DNA from: Nitrosospira sp.
GTDB taxonomy: Bacteria > Pseudomonadota > Gammaproteobacteria > Burkholderiales > Nitrosomonadaceae
DNA: 5,758 nucleotides
Direction: 5' to 3'
Assembly: GCA_030453055.1 (NCBI GenBank)
Contig: JAKDLC010000147.1
Span: 1-5,758, forward strand
This document shows positions 1 through 5,150 of this stretch, one piece after another. How positions within the stretch are numbered: position 1 is the first letter of the stretch; the number at the start of each line of letters is the position of its first letter. The translations under genes were made by a program, and so were the position numbers. The notes below the pieces were generated by a model, which did no database searches, was not told where the DNA came from, and worked only from the letters and a program-made list of their open reading frames with translations.

Positions 1-815
1 ATTACATCACGCAGTGCCGCGCCCAAGGATTGTACCCGATGATGTACTACCCGCATAACATTCACTTTCTCTGGTTTGCTGCGACGGCAGATGGCCAAGG
101 CAAGATTGCAATCGAATCTGCACGGGAAGTTGCCGGTAAGATAGACGATACGGTGCTGAAGGAGATACCGCTGACAGCAATATTCCGCATGGTGCCATAC
201 TGGACGCTTGCCAGATTTGGACACTGGAAAGAGATTCTTGAAGAACCGGCGCCGCCGTCCACCAACCCATTTTTACAAGGAAGCTGGCACTATGTTCGCG
301 GCCTCGCGTTTGTTGCGACGGAGCAGTTGCAACAAGCTGAGCAGGAGCTGGAGGCATTGCGCGAGATCATGAAGGACCCATCGCTGGACATCCCGCTTTT
401 CTCGAAAAATACCGCACGCACTGTGCTCAACGCCGCACCCGAAGTACTCGCCGGCGAGATCGCCGCCGCACGCGGACAATTCGATCAGGCTATCGCGCAG
501 CTTGAACGGGCGGTTCGCCTGGAAGATGCCCTGGTGTATACGGAACCCTCGGAATTTCACTTTCCGCCACGACTGGCGCTGGGCGCCATCCTGCTGAAAT
601 CAGGGCGTCCGGCCGAAGCGGAAACGGTGTATTGGGAAGACCTGCGGCGCAATCGCGACAACGGTTGGGCACTTTACGGATTGATGCAAGCGTTGCGCGC
701 GCAAAAGAAAGATGATCAGGCGGCGCTCATCGAGGCGCGCTTCAAAAAGGCTTGGGCGCATGCCGACGTGAAGCTGAACGCATCCCGCTTCGGACGCCAG
801 AGTGCAAAGATGTAA
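1..815 (+). CDS. Tetratricopeptide-repeat protein, 3' part (5' truncated by window edge)
   Basis: The reading frame is open from base 3 to a TAA at 813-815, so 270 residues of the C-terminal part are visible and the true start lies upstream. A TTG at 30 and ATGs at 39 and 42 are in frame but have no convincing ribosome-binding site and fall inside conserved-looking sequence (GLYPMMYYPHNIHFLWFAA). The protein is rich in amphipathic helix pairs. Clear TPR-like units are LAGEIAAARGQFDQAIAQLE and the segment from PRLALGAILLKSGRPAEAE through NRDNGWALYGLMQALRAQKK. The GxxAEAE and NGWALYGL patterns are what I know from a family of soluble bacterial TPR proteins with the MYYPHNIHFLW block. TPRs mediate protein-protein contacts, but the partner is unknown and I infer no enzymatic role. 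No clear terminator follows the stop. Confidence 0.8.
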   Translation, partial: YITQCRAQGLYPMMYYPHNIHFLWFAATADGQGKIAIESAREVAGKIDDTVLKEIPLTAIFRMVPYWTLARFGHWKEILEEPAPPSTNPFLQGSWHYVRGLAFVATEQLQQAEQELEALREIMKDPSLDIPLFSKNTARTVLNAAPEVLAGEIAAARGQFDQAIAQLERAVRLEDALVYTEPSEFHFPPRLALGAILLKSGRPAEAETVYWEDLRRNRDNGWALYGLMQALRAQKKDDQAALIEARFKKAWAHADVKLNASRFGRQSAKM

Positions 816-850
816 GACCTGAAGACAAGGAATCTCTGAATAGGTCCGAA

Positions 851-885
851 TTTTCCAGTAACGCGCCGGGCTAAAATCTGGAAAA
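851..885. repeat. 8-bp inverted repeat in the gap after the TPR gene
   Basis: TTTTCCAG at 851-858 is the exact reverse complement of CTGGAAAA at 878-885, with a 19-base spacer. It lies 35 bp past the TPR stop. No T-tract follows either arm, so it is not a canonical intrinsic terminator. It could be a weak RNA hairpin or chance. Confidence 0.3.
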
Positions 886-972
886 ATGAACTGACAGACA
901 TTATCCGGGACTAAATAGTATGGATAGGTAACGCGTTCGTCACGATTCAAAATTTCAATCGGAATCTTTCTC

Positions 973-994
973 CGAAGATAGTGATATATCTTCG
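973..994. promoter_or_regulatory. Perfect 8+8 dyad upstream of the DoxX gene (candidate operator or hairpin)
   Basis: CGAAGATA (973-980) and TATCTTCG (987-994) are perfect reverse complements separated by six bases. The dyad ends 104 bp before the DoxX start codon. Its size and symmetry fit a dimeric regulator's operator, but no regulator is named by the sequence. A short RNA hairpin is the alternative. The rest of the 816-1098 gap shows a TTGACC at 1030-1035 without a good -10 partner, so I do not call a promoter. Confidence 0.35.
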
Positions 995-1098
995 CTATAC
1001 GCGTTGAACCCCCATTCCGAATCCGATGGTTGACCGTTCGCCACAACTAGCCGACTAGCCGGATTTGGAATACTCGTAAAACTTCAAAAGGAAGGCCC

Positions 1099-1503
1099 AT
1101 GAGTAATCCATCGCAAAATGACGCCTTAGGCAAATTGATTTTGCGCCTTACGGTCGGATTTCTGATATTGTTCCACGGAACATTCAAGATACTGAATCCG
1201 GATTCTCTCAACTTCATCAAAACAAAACTTGCGGCCATTGATTTACCCACCGTTCTGGCTTATGGCGTTTATGTGGGAGAAGTTATTGCGCCGCTAATGA
1301 TTATTCTGGGATTTTTTTCGCGCATTGGTGCTTTGCTCGTTCTCGGCAATATGATATTTGCGCTTATACTGGTGCACCGCGCGGAGTTCCTTACATTGAC
1401 GAACACCGGTGGCTGGGCGCTCGAATTGCAAGGTTTTTATTTATTTTCCAGCCTCGCGATATTATTCCTCGGTAGCGGTAAAATGGCGATCAGGCCGGAT
1501 TAG
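1099..1503 (+). CDS. DoxX family membrane protein
   Basis: The 134-residue protein starts at an ATG preceded by AAGGAAGG (1088-1095), a strong Shine-Dalgarno at good spacing. It is almost wholly hydrophobic, with four predicted membrane helices at about residues 11-32, 52-73, 75-93 and 109-126, and sits in the inner membrane. The first helix holds the family pattern FLILFHGTFKI (His26-Gly27 and Lys30). Helix 2 carries YVGEVIAPLMIILGF and helix 3 follows with RIGALL, both typical of DoxX/YphA-type proteins of 130-150 residues. The family is named after a subunit associated with archaeal thiosulfate:quinone oxidoreductase, but most bacterial members have no established reaction, and some are linked to oxidative-stress complexes. 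No redox partner is encoded beside it. pgl begins 82 bp downstream on the same strand, so read-through is possible but not shown. Confidence 0.88.
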   Translation: MSNPSQNDALGKLILRLTVGFLILFHGTFKILNPDSLNFIKTKLAAIDLPTVLAYGVYVGEVIAPLMIILGFFSRIGALLVLGNMIFALILVHRAEFLTLTNTGGWALELQGFYLFSSLAILFLGSGKMAIRPD

Positions 1504-1522
1504 CAACTTGCCCGGTTCGAAA

Positions 1523-1555
1523 CTTTCGCGGCCCTGTTTCCCTTACGTCTGACAG
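1523..1555 (+). repeat. Copy A of a short dispersed intergenic sequence
   Basis: This is the partner of 3543-3574, with the same order of blocks: CTTTCGC, TTTCC, TT, GTCTGACAG. It lies between the DoxX stop and the pgl start. A weaker third match (TTTCCCTTA followed by TCTG) sits at 3363-3377, against the left end of the inverted-repeat element. Confidence 0.35.
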
Positions 1556-1585
1556 TCGGTGCCGGCTATTTACAAAGAATCATTA

Positions 1586-2323
1586 ATGCGTGTAAAACCC
1601 TTGAAACCCACGAGTTCCACCAATTCCGGACAATGCCGATGGCGTGCCGTCGCCGACCTGTCCGAGCTGCAAGAGGTGGCGCTGAGCATGATTCTCGACA
1701 GCGCCGCCGCGGCAATACAAAAACGCGGACAGTTTCACCTGGTGCTCGCAGGCGGCGATACGCCGCGCGCAGTTTACAAAAAACTGCGCGCGGCGCAAAC
1801 CGACTGGTCAGCCTGGCATATCTATTTCGGTGACGAACGCTGTGTACCACCCACGGACCCGAGGCGCAACTCTCTCATGGCCGGAGAAGCCTGGCTCGAT
1901 TATGTCGAGATTCCCGCAGATCAGTTATACGCAATTCCGGGCGAGCTTGGGGCGGATCTGGCGGCTTGGGAATATGCACAGGCCTTGAATAACGTTGGCG
2001 TTTTCGATTTAACGCTGCTGGGGCTCGGCGAGGATGGCCATACCGCCAGCCTGTTTCCGGGCCACGAATGGGGAACCGAACCCGATTCGCCCGACACGCT
2101 GGCGGTACTGGATTCACCCAAGCCGCCGCCACAGCGCGTCTCACTGAGCGCGGCGCGGCTCAGCCGCTCACGGCAGATAATATTTTTGGTCAGTGGAGAA
2201 TCCAAGTGCGATGCGGTAGCGCAGTGGCGTGCCGGCAAAGACATTCCGGCGCGCGCGATAACGGCGGACACGGGGGTCGACGTGCTGGTGGAATCCGCGT
2301 TATTGCTGCCGATGCCGGTTTGA
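1586..2323 (+). CDS. pgl: 6-phosphogluconolactonase (Pgl)
   Basis: This cytosolic enzyme hydrolyses 6-phospho-D-glucono-1,5-lactone to 6-phosphogluconate, the second step of the oxidative pentose phosphate and Entner-Doudoroff routes. The 245 residues match the usual DevB/NagB-like lactonase length. Recognisable blocks are LAGGDTPRAVY (54-64, phosphate-binding loop), YFGDERCVPPTDPRRNS (80-96) and LGLGEDGHTASLFPGH (145-160, holding the catalytic-region Asp-Gly-His). Further blocks are RVSLSAARL (184-192) and SGESKCDAV (203-211). I chose the ATG at 1586, which has a weak AAAGAA upstream. A GTG at 1559 is in frame and would add nine residues, but it has no ribosome-binding site. Neither zwf nor edd is present in the window, so its pathway partners lie elsewhere. 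The end faces a minus-strand regulator gene across a 54-bp gap. Confidence 0.94.
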   Translation: MRVKPLKPTSSTNSGQCRWRAVADLSELQEVALSMILDSAAAAIQKRGQFHLVLAGGDTPRAVYKKLRAAQTDWSAWHIYFGDERCVPPTDPRRNSLMAGEAWLDYVEIPADQLYAIPGELGADLAAWEYAQALNNVGVFDLTLLGLGEDGHTASLFPGHEWGTEPDSPDTLAVLDSPKPPPQRVSLSAARLSRSRQIIFLVSGESKCDAVAQWRAGKDIPARAITADTGVDVLVESALLLPMPV

Positions 2324-2325
2324 CT

Positions 2326-2358
2326 GTTTGACCGGACAGGACATCGCCGGTATTAAAC
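2326..2358. terminator. Imperfect hairpin in the convergent pgl / regulator gap
   Basis: GTTT (2326-2329) and ACCGG (2331-2335) pair with CCGGT (2347-2351) and AAAC (2355-2358) around an 11-base loop, with a small asymmetric internal loop. It lies between two converging genes, where a shared terminator is expected. No clean T-tract follows on either strand, so the call is weak. An extra CCGGT at 2315-2319 could compete for the ACCGG arm. Confidence 0.25.
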
Positions 2359-2377
2359 TGCGGCAGCGGCTCAAAGC

Positions 2378-3073
2378 TCAACGGACACTCGCCTTCGGCT
2401 CGTCATTAGACTCGTCTTTGGACTCGTCCTTTGGCTCATCTTTCGGTTTGAATCTGAACCGGCACAAATTACCGCCATGGGCCATGCATTCGTGTTGCTC
2501 GACTTTGCTTTCGGTGAAGGTCTCCATCAAGCCCCGGTCCAGATGGCAAATCTCGGTATCTTTCACCGCCATCCTGTGAAACACGCAGTTATCTGCTTCG
2601 ATCACCGTCTCACCACCCGGCAATGTCGCAGTTTTTGCGTTATAACCAAGCTGGTCCATTAACTCGGCCAGCTTCTCCACCTTCTCGTCGTGCGTAGTCA
2701 GACCGGGATATTCACTACGCATCTGCCGTCCAACACCGGCGCCAATCTCGTTCAGACGCTTACCCATATTTTCGGCGCCTTCTTCACGCTGAACCGATGA
2801 CACCACTAACTGGGCAAGCCACGAGTATTGGCGTGGAAAAGTCTCCCTGCCAAGCTCGGTCAGGACATAAAGCTGTTGTGGGCGCCCTCCTCCTGAAGGC
2901 CGCATGGCGCCACTTTTCACGAATCCCGCTGCTTCCAGGGAGGCAAGATGCTGCCGTACCGCATTTCGCGTGATTTCAAGTCCTTTCGAAAGCTCATCCA
3001 CGCTCAGGCCAAGCTTGCTCCCGCGCAGTAGCTTGAGCAATTGTTTCTGCCGTTCACCCATTGTATTAAGCAT
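2378..3073 (-). CDS. SufR-like winged-helix transcriptional regulator with cysteine cluster
   Basis: The 231-residue protein begins at the ATG at 3073-3071, behind a strong GGAAGGGAAG. An upstream in-frame ATG at 3142 has no such site. Residues 23-52 form a DeoR/ArsR-type helix-turn-helix (LSVDELSKGLEITRNAVRQH), and residues 58-80 form a wing with GGGRPQQLY and LTELGRETFP. The C-terminal domain carries Cys163, Cys176, Cys196 and Cys204. The C-x12-C-x27-C arrangement of 163/176/204 agrees with what I recall of the Fe-S ligands in actinobacterial SufR, and the family is COG2345-like. I therefore infer an Fe-S-sensing DNA-binding repressor or activator. No suf or isc genes are in the window, so its targets are unknown. 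The last 20 residues are a hydrophilic (P/S)KDE repeat tail that is probably disordered. A divergent promoter upstream suggests a regulated partner transcript and possible autoregulation. Confidence 0.85.
   Translation of the reverse strand: MLNTMGERQKQLLKLLRGSKLGLSVDELSKGLEITRNAVRQHLASLEAAGFVKSGAMRPSGGGRPQQLYVLTELGRETFPRQYSWLAQLVVSSVQREEGAENMGKRLNEIGAGVGRQMRSEYPGLTTHDEKVEKLAELMDQLGYNAKTATLPGGETVIEADNCVFHRMAVKDTEICHLDRGLMETFTESKVEQHECMAHGGNLCRFRFKPKDEPKDESKDESNDEPKASVR
2399..2446 (-). repeat. Four 12-bp tandem repeats encoding the (P/S)KDE tail
   Basis: Residues 210-225 of the regulator read PKDE, PKDE, SKDE, SNDE, encoded by four imperfect 12-bp direct repeats. On the plus strand they show as spaced CTCGTC or CTCATC units. 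The unit length is a multiple of three, so gain or loss by slippage would lengthen or shorten the tail without breaking the frame. Confidence 0.8.
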
Positions 3074-3077
3074 TTGG

Positions 3078-3089
3078 CTTCCCTTCCTT
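3078..3089 (-). promoter_or_regulatory. Ribosome-binding site fixing the regulator start
   Basis: Read on the minus strand this is a purine run, AAGGAAGGGAAG, ending four bases before the ATG at 3073. It decides the start against the ATG at 3142, which would add 23 mostly hydrophobic, unconserved-looking residues. Confidence 0.75.
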
Positions 3090-3142
3090 TCTTCCACCCG
3101 TTTAGTAATTGTAAAAATTATTATGGAATACCTTATCGCCAA

Positions 3143-3178
3143 TGATCAGAATATACTATGTAGACACTTTGATCATAA
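3143..3178 (-). promoter_or_regulatory. Possible regulator promoter with two TGATCA boxes
   Basis: On the minus strand TATATT (3155-3150) is a 5/6 match to a -10 box, about 75 bp upstream of the regulator ATG. The -35 region (TTATGA, 3178-3173, 17-bp spacer) is poor. Palindromic TGATCA hexamers sit at 3143-3148, near the expected transcription start, and at 3170-3175, beside the -35 region. Their centres are 27 bp apart. This placement would suit an operator, but TGATCA also occurs elsewhere in the window. Confidence 0.3.
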
Positions 3179-3183
3179 AGAAG

Positions 3184-3211
3184 TTGACAAAATGCAATCA
3201 ATTTCTATAGT
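3184..3211 (+). promoter_or_regulatory. Strong sigma70-type promoter pointing away from the regulator
   Basis: A perfect TTGACA -35 box (3184-3189) is followed after 16 bp by TATAGT (3206-3211), a 5/6 match to the -10 consensus. The expected transcription start is near 3218. It diverges from the regulator gene. The only plus-strand reading frame behind it is a 14-codon ATG at 3252 with no ribosome-binding site, so the transcript has no recognised gene. Confidence 0.55.
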
Positions 3212-3257
3212 GCTCCCAAAAATCGGGATAATCAACCGCTTTATCTTATATATGTAT

Positions 3258-3272
3258 GCCGTGAATCACGGC
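3258..3272. repeat. Perfect 6-bp hairpin with three-base loop
   Basis: GCCGTG (3258-3263), AAT, CACGGC (3267-3272) forms a perfect compact stem-loop about 40 bases after the predicted start of the plus-strand promoter at 3184. It is followed by CCTTTGAA rather than a T-tract, so it is not a canonical terminator. It may be a structural element of a short RNA or an operator. Confidence 0.5.
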
Positions 3273-3375
3273 CCTTTGAACCCCGCGCTGATGTAGATAC
3301 TCTGTTCGCTGTCAACGATATTTCTGTTTTTTTCATTATGCAGGCACATTGCCCTACGTCTATTTCCCTTAACTC

Positions 3376-3490
3376 TGTCATTCCCGAGAAAGCGGGAGTC
3401 CAGGTGCTGACCAGAACAGGTCGTCATCCTGCGGTGGGGTGAATTCGGGCAACCGGAAACCCATGGATTCCCGCTTTCGCGGGAATGACA
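3376..3490. repeat. 115-bp inverted-repeat element with dRS3-like palindromic ends
   Basis: The ends, 3376-3402 and 3464-3490, are inverted repeats matching at 25 of 27 positions and beginning TGTCATTCCCG. Each end is itself palindromic. The right end contains ATTCCC-N8-GGGAAT exactly, and the left end has one change (GGGAGT). That is the consensus I know for the Neisseria dRS3 repeat, and related palindromes are scattered in many proteobacterial intergenic regions. The 61-bp middle codes for nothing. A spurious reading frame through it gives the familiar CHSRESGNP and LDSRFLGND peptides. I see no target-site duplication and no transposase. It is probably a non-autonomous repeat (REP- or MITE-like) that can fold into a cruciform or long hairpin. 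Confidence 0.8.
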
Positions 3491-3542
3491 GTTTTTGTAG
3501 TAACCCATCAAGCCTCACAATGAAATATGGACCGCCCGGACG

Positions 3543-3574
3543 CTTTCGCAGTCGATTTCCTTTGAGTCTGACAG
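3543..3574 (+). repeat. Copy B of a short dispersed intergenic sequence
   Basis: This stretch begins CTTTCGC and ends GTCTGACAG, and resembles 1523-1555 (copy A, before pgl). By my hand alignment about 24 of 33 positions match with one gap, including the TTTCC core. It contains the perfect short palindrome GTCTGACAGAC (3566-3576). It lies just past the stop codon of the hydrolase gene on the other strand. Confidence 0.35.
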
Positions 3575-3578
3575 ACCG

Positions 3579-4361
3579 CTAATCTCGCCACGCCGGAAAA
3601 TCCGGTAAGCTGCGGAAAAAATCCATGTCGTGATTCGGCCAAAGCTCCGCGTCTTCTCTGCGTGCCAGGACTTTCAGTTTACGGATGCTGGCCAAAGCCA
3701 GCACCTCGTTATCCTGCCAGCAGCAACCCGGAGCAATCTCCTCAGACAAGTTCTCGCTCAGATCGGCCGCATCGCCACACAAAATGACAGGCCCATGCTT
3801 CGGCAGCTCGATGAATAGCGACATATGACCCGCCGTATGGCCCGGACTGGCGATGGCGTATACCCCCGGCGCCACGCGATATTCACCCGTTTTTATCCGC
3901 CACTGACCCGCATTGGCCAGTTCATCGGCAAACACGCTGCCATCCAGTCCGGTACACGCCGCAGCCAATTCATCGGTCTGGATATGTACTTCGCAGCCCG
4001 GCAGATCGCCAAGACCACCCACATGGTCAAAGTGCAAATGGCCGATAAACACAAGATCGATATCGGATGGCGCGAGTCCCGGTTGAGCCAGGTAGCGCGG
4101 AATACGCTGTCCTTCCCGCATATCGGGCGGTTCCACTTGCGGGCGCATGGGGTCAAAATACCTGACGCACAGGGTTGGCTCCGCCACCTTGCGGTAGTCG
4201 CATCCCGCGTCGTAGAGAATGCGTCCGTTTGGTGTCTCTATCAGATAAGCGAGAATCGGCGCATCGATAAATTCGCCATGACCGCGGTTGCGCGTCGAGA
4301 GGGTCTTCTCATAACGGATCGAGCCCGTGAGCAGCGGCCAGAGTTTCAGAGCGTGGGACAT
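3579..4361 (-). CDS. Metallo-beta-lactamase-fold hydrolase, N-acyl homoserine lactonase-like
   Basis: The 260-residue cytosolic protein (no signal peptide) has the full dinuclear zinc site of the fold. HLHFDH at 108-113 gives His108, His110, Asp112 and His113. The other ligands are His175 in SPGHTAGH, Asp197 in LCGDAAD and His244 in WPNHD. The spacing and the blocks TPNGRILYDAGCD (43-55), SPGHTAGHMSLFIE and GDAADLSENL follow the AiiA/AttM branch. That branch opens the lactone ring of N-acyl homoserine lactones and so quenches quorum signals. The branch also holds lactonases for other substrates, so the substrate is inferred. I chose the ATG at 4361 because GGAGGT stands four bases before it. 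An in-frame ATG at 4376 lies upstream of that site. The gene follows a small membrane-protein gene by 55 bp on the same strand, suggesting co-transcription. No luxI or luxR is visible. Confidence 0.85.
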   Translation of the reverse strand: MSHALKLWPLLTGSIRYEKTLSTRNRGHGEFIDAPILAYLIETPNGRILYDAGCDYRKVAEPTLCVRYFDPMRPQVEPPDMREGQRIPRYLAQPGLAPSDIDLVFIGHLHFDHVGGLGDLPGCEVHIQTDELAAACTGLDGSVFADELANAGQWRIKTGEYRVAPGVYAIASPGHTAGHMSLFIELPKHGPVILCGDAADLSENLSEEIAPGCCWQDNEVLALASIRKLKVLARREDAELWPNHDMDFFRSLPDFPAWRD

Positions 4362-4365
4362 GTTG

Positions 4366-4371
4366 ACCTCC
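4366..4371 (-). promoter_or_regulatory. Ribosome-binding site fixing the hydrolase start
   Basis: The minus strand reads GGAGGT, then CAAC, then ATG (4361-4359). This near-perfect anti-16S match selects the second of two in-frame ATGs and gives a protein beginning MSHALKLWPL. Confidence 0.75.
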
Positions 4372-4416
4372 ACCATTAACCGCCCGATTTACTCGGCACC
4401 GTTTGCGCAAAACACC

Positions 4417-4659
4417 TCAGTTCGATGCCGCGGCCCCTTCCGTCGTGCCTGATGAGTGGTGCATCTTCTCGTATACGAAATGGGCGGAAAGATTCATTGC
4501 AAAAGGCACGAGCAGGATAACCACAAGCAATGCCAGCAACGCCGTGTTAACGCTGACCCCGATTTCACCGCGCATGATTTTCCGGAAAACCCACACCCCC
4601 AGCCAAACGAGGCCAATCAGGAATGCAAGGCTACCGATAACGACAACGCTGTCCACCAT
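4417..4659 (-). CDS. Small two-helix inner-membrane protein, function unknown
   Basis: I do not recognise this 80-residue protein as a named family. It has two hydrophobic helices at about residues 5-25 and 39-58. They are joined by a short loop with Arg26, Lys27 and Arg30, which by the positive-inside rule is cytoplasmic, so both ends would be periplasmic. The C-terminal tail is polar (YEKMHHSSGTTEGAAASN). The start ATG follows a modest GGGA. The frame is free of stops, the helices are cleanly bounded, and the next gene starts 55 bp later on the same strand, all of which supports a real gene. The hydrolase downstream may share its transcript. Nothing shows a functional link, and a membrane anchor or accessory role would be speculation. 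Confidence 0.7.
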   Translation of the reverse strand: MVDSVVVIGSLAFLIGLVWLGVWVFRKIMRGEIGVSVNTALLALLVVILLVPFAMNLSAHFVYEKMHHSSGTTEGAAASN

Positions 4660-4807
4660 TGTTTCCCGGTTTGAGTCATGGATATATCAGGCGATATTCC
4701 CATTCATCGATCAAATCGTTGTGAATGATCAAGGGATTAGGATTGAGTACCGGCCTGAAAAACTCGTGAATGGTACTGGATTTGATACGGTTCGTAGTAA
4801 CGGAAGA

Positions 4808-4883
4808 TGGCTCCCCGACCAGGGCTCGAACCTGGGACCTGCGGATTAACAGTCCGTCGCTCTACCGACTGAGCTATCGGGGA
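4808..4883 (-). tRNA. tRNA-Asn (anticodon GUU)
   Basis: The 76-nt minus-strand gene has a perfect 7-bp acceptor stem (TCCCCGA with TCGGGGA), discriminator G and an encoded CCA (4810-4808). It has the D-arm sequence AGCTCAGTCGGTAGAGC and the T-loop GTTCGAGCC. The anticodon GTT lies at 4850-4848 in the loop CTGTTAA. All cloverleaf positions are intact and it reads asparagine codons AAC and AAU. It has its own promoter just upstream. A misleading protein frame on the plus strand (LPDQGSNLGPAD) is the usual artefact of a tRNA read backwards. Confidence 0.98.
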
Positions 4884-4899
4884 ATTGGGAGAGGTGCAT

Positions 4900-4928
4900 A
4901 TACTAATAGCTTGGGCCACGCTGGTCAA
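4900..4928 (-). promoter_or_regulatory. Promoter of tRNA-Asn
   Basis: On the minus strand TTGACC (4928-4923, 5/6 match to -35) is followed by exactly 17 bp and TAGTAT (4905-4900, 4/6 match to -10). The predicted start near 4893 leaves a leader of about ten bases before the mature tRNA end at 4883, a normal layout for a stable-RNA gene. Confidence 0.6.
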
Positions 4929-4960
4929 TGAAATAAGCCCGGGGCCCGATTTATGCTGAT

Positions 4961-4985
4961 GGTTACTGGCTAACCGGTAATTTTT
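4961..4985 (+). terminator. Hairpin with T5 tract, possible weak plus-strand terminator
   Basis: TTACTGG (4963-4969) pairs with CCGGTAA (4974-4980) through seven pairs including one G-T, with a CTAA loop, and TTTTT follows at 4981-4985. A competing stem, GGTTA (4961-4965) with TAACC (4971-4975), would exclude it. No plus-strand gene lies upstream, so its role is unclear. Confidence 0.3.
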
Positions 4986-5064
4986 CCGCCTATTTGGCGC
5001 ATTCCGGCATCTTCCCCGTTAAAATCCACTTCTGTACATCAGCCGCCGCGTTACAGTAACATGG

Positions 5065-5087
5065 TTATCCACAGAAAATGTGCATAG
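5065..5087. promoter_or_regulatory. Inverted pair of DnaA-box sequences
   Basis: TTATCCACA at 5065-5073 is the perfect DnaA-box consensus. After five bases (GAAAA), TGTGCATAG at 5079-5087 reads CTATGCACA on the minus strand, 8/9 to TTATNCACA. The pair lies in the non-coding stretch between the tRNA promoter and the terminator of the toxin-like unit. No dnaA, dnaN or partition genes are visible, so this alone does not make an origin. Confidence 0.5.
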
Positions 5088-5095
5088 ATCGGGAC

Positions 5096-5122
5096 AAAAA
5101 AGCCCGCACGAGGCGGGCTTTT
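5096..5122 (-). terminator. Intrinsic terminator of the toxin-like/immunity unit
   Basis: GCCCGC (5102-5107) and GCGGGC (5113-5118) form a six-pair GC stem with a five-base loop, extended by A-T pairs. On the minus strand the stem is followed by six T residues (5101-5096), a classical intrinsic terminator about 30 bp after the stop at 5151. TTTT on the plus side (5119-5122) means it could also work, more weakly, in that direction. Confidence 0.85.
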
Positions 5123-5150
5123 GGCTAGAGAAGTGTGCAGCTACTATGGA

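Noticed and set aside
2904..3296. 130-aa plus-strand frame overlapping the regulator start and the intergenic region
   Set aside because: It is antisense to the helix-turn-helix coding region, has no ribosome-binding site and no protein-like composition. Its last 14 codons after the orphan promoter also lack a ribosome-binding site.
3301..3340. T7 run at 3327-3333 as a terminator for the orphan promoter
   Set aside because: No stable stem precedes the T run, and the only strong hairpin (3258-3272) is more than 50 bases away.
3266..3511. 81-aa minus-strand reading frame with CHSRESGNP and LDSRFLGND
   Set aside because: It is the translation of the dRS3-like inverted-repeat element. These peptides are a well-known artefact of such repeats, and the frame has no ribosome-binding site.
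3825..4379. 184-aa plus-strand frame opposite the hydrolase
   Set aside because: It is a shadow of the well-supported metallo-beta-lactamase gene, with no recognisable domains.
4403..4849. 148-aa plus-strand frame ending LPDQGSNLGPAD
   Set aside because: It runs antisense through the small membrane-protein gene and the tRNA-Asn gene. The C-terminus is the typical mistranslation of a reversed tRNA.
4737..4928. 63-aa minus-strand frame with SPIAQSVERRTVNPQVPGSSPG
   Set aside because: It is a direct translation of tRNA-Asn and its promoter, a common false protein in databases.
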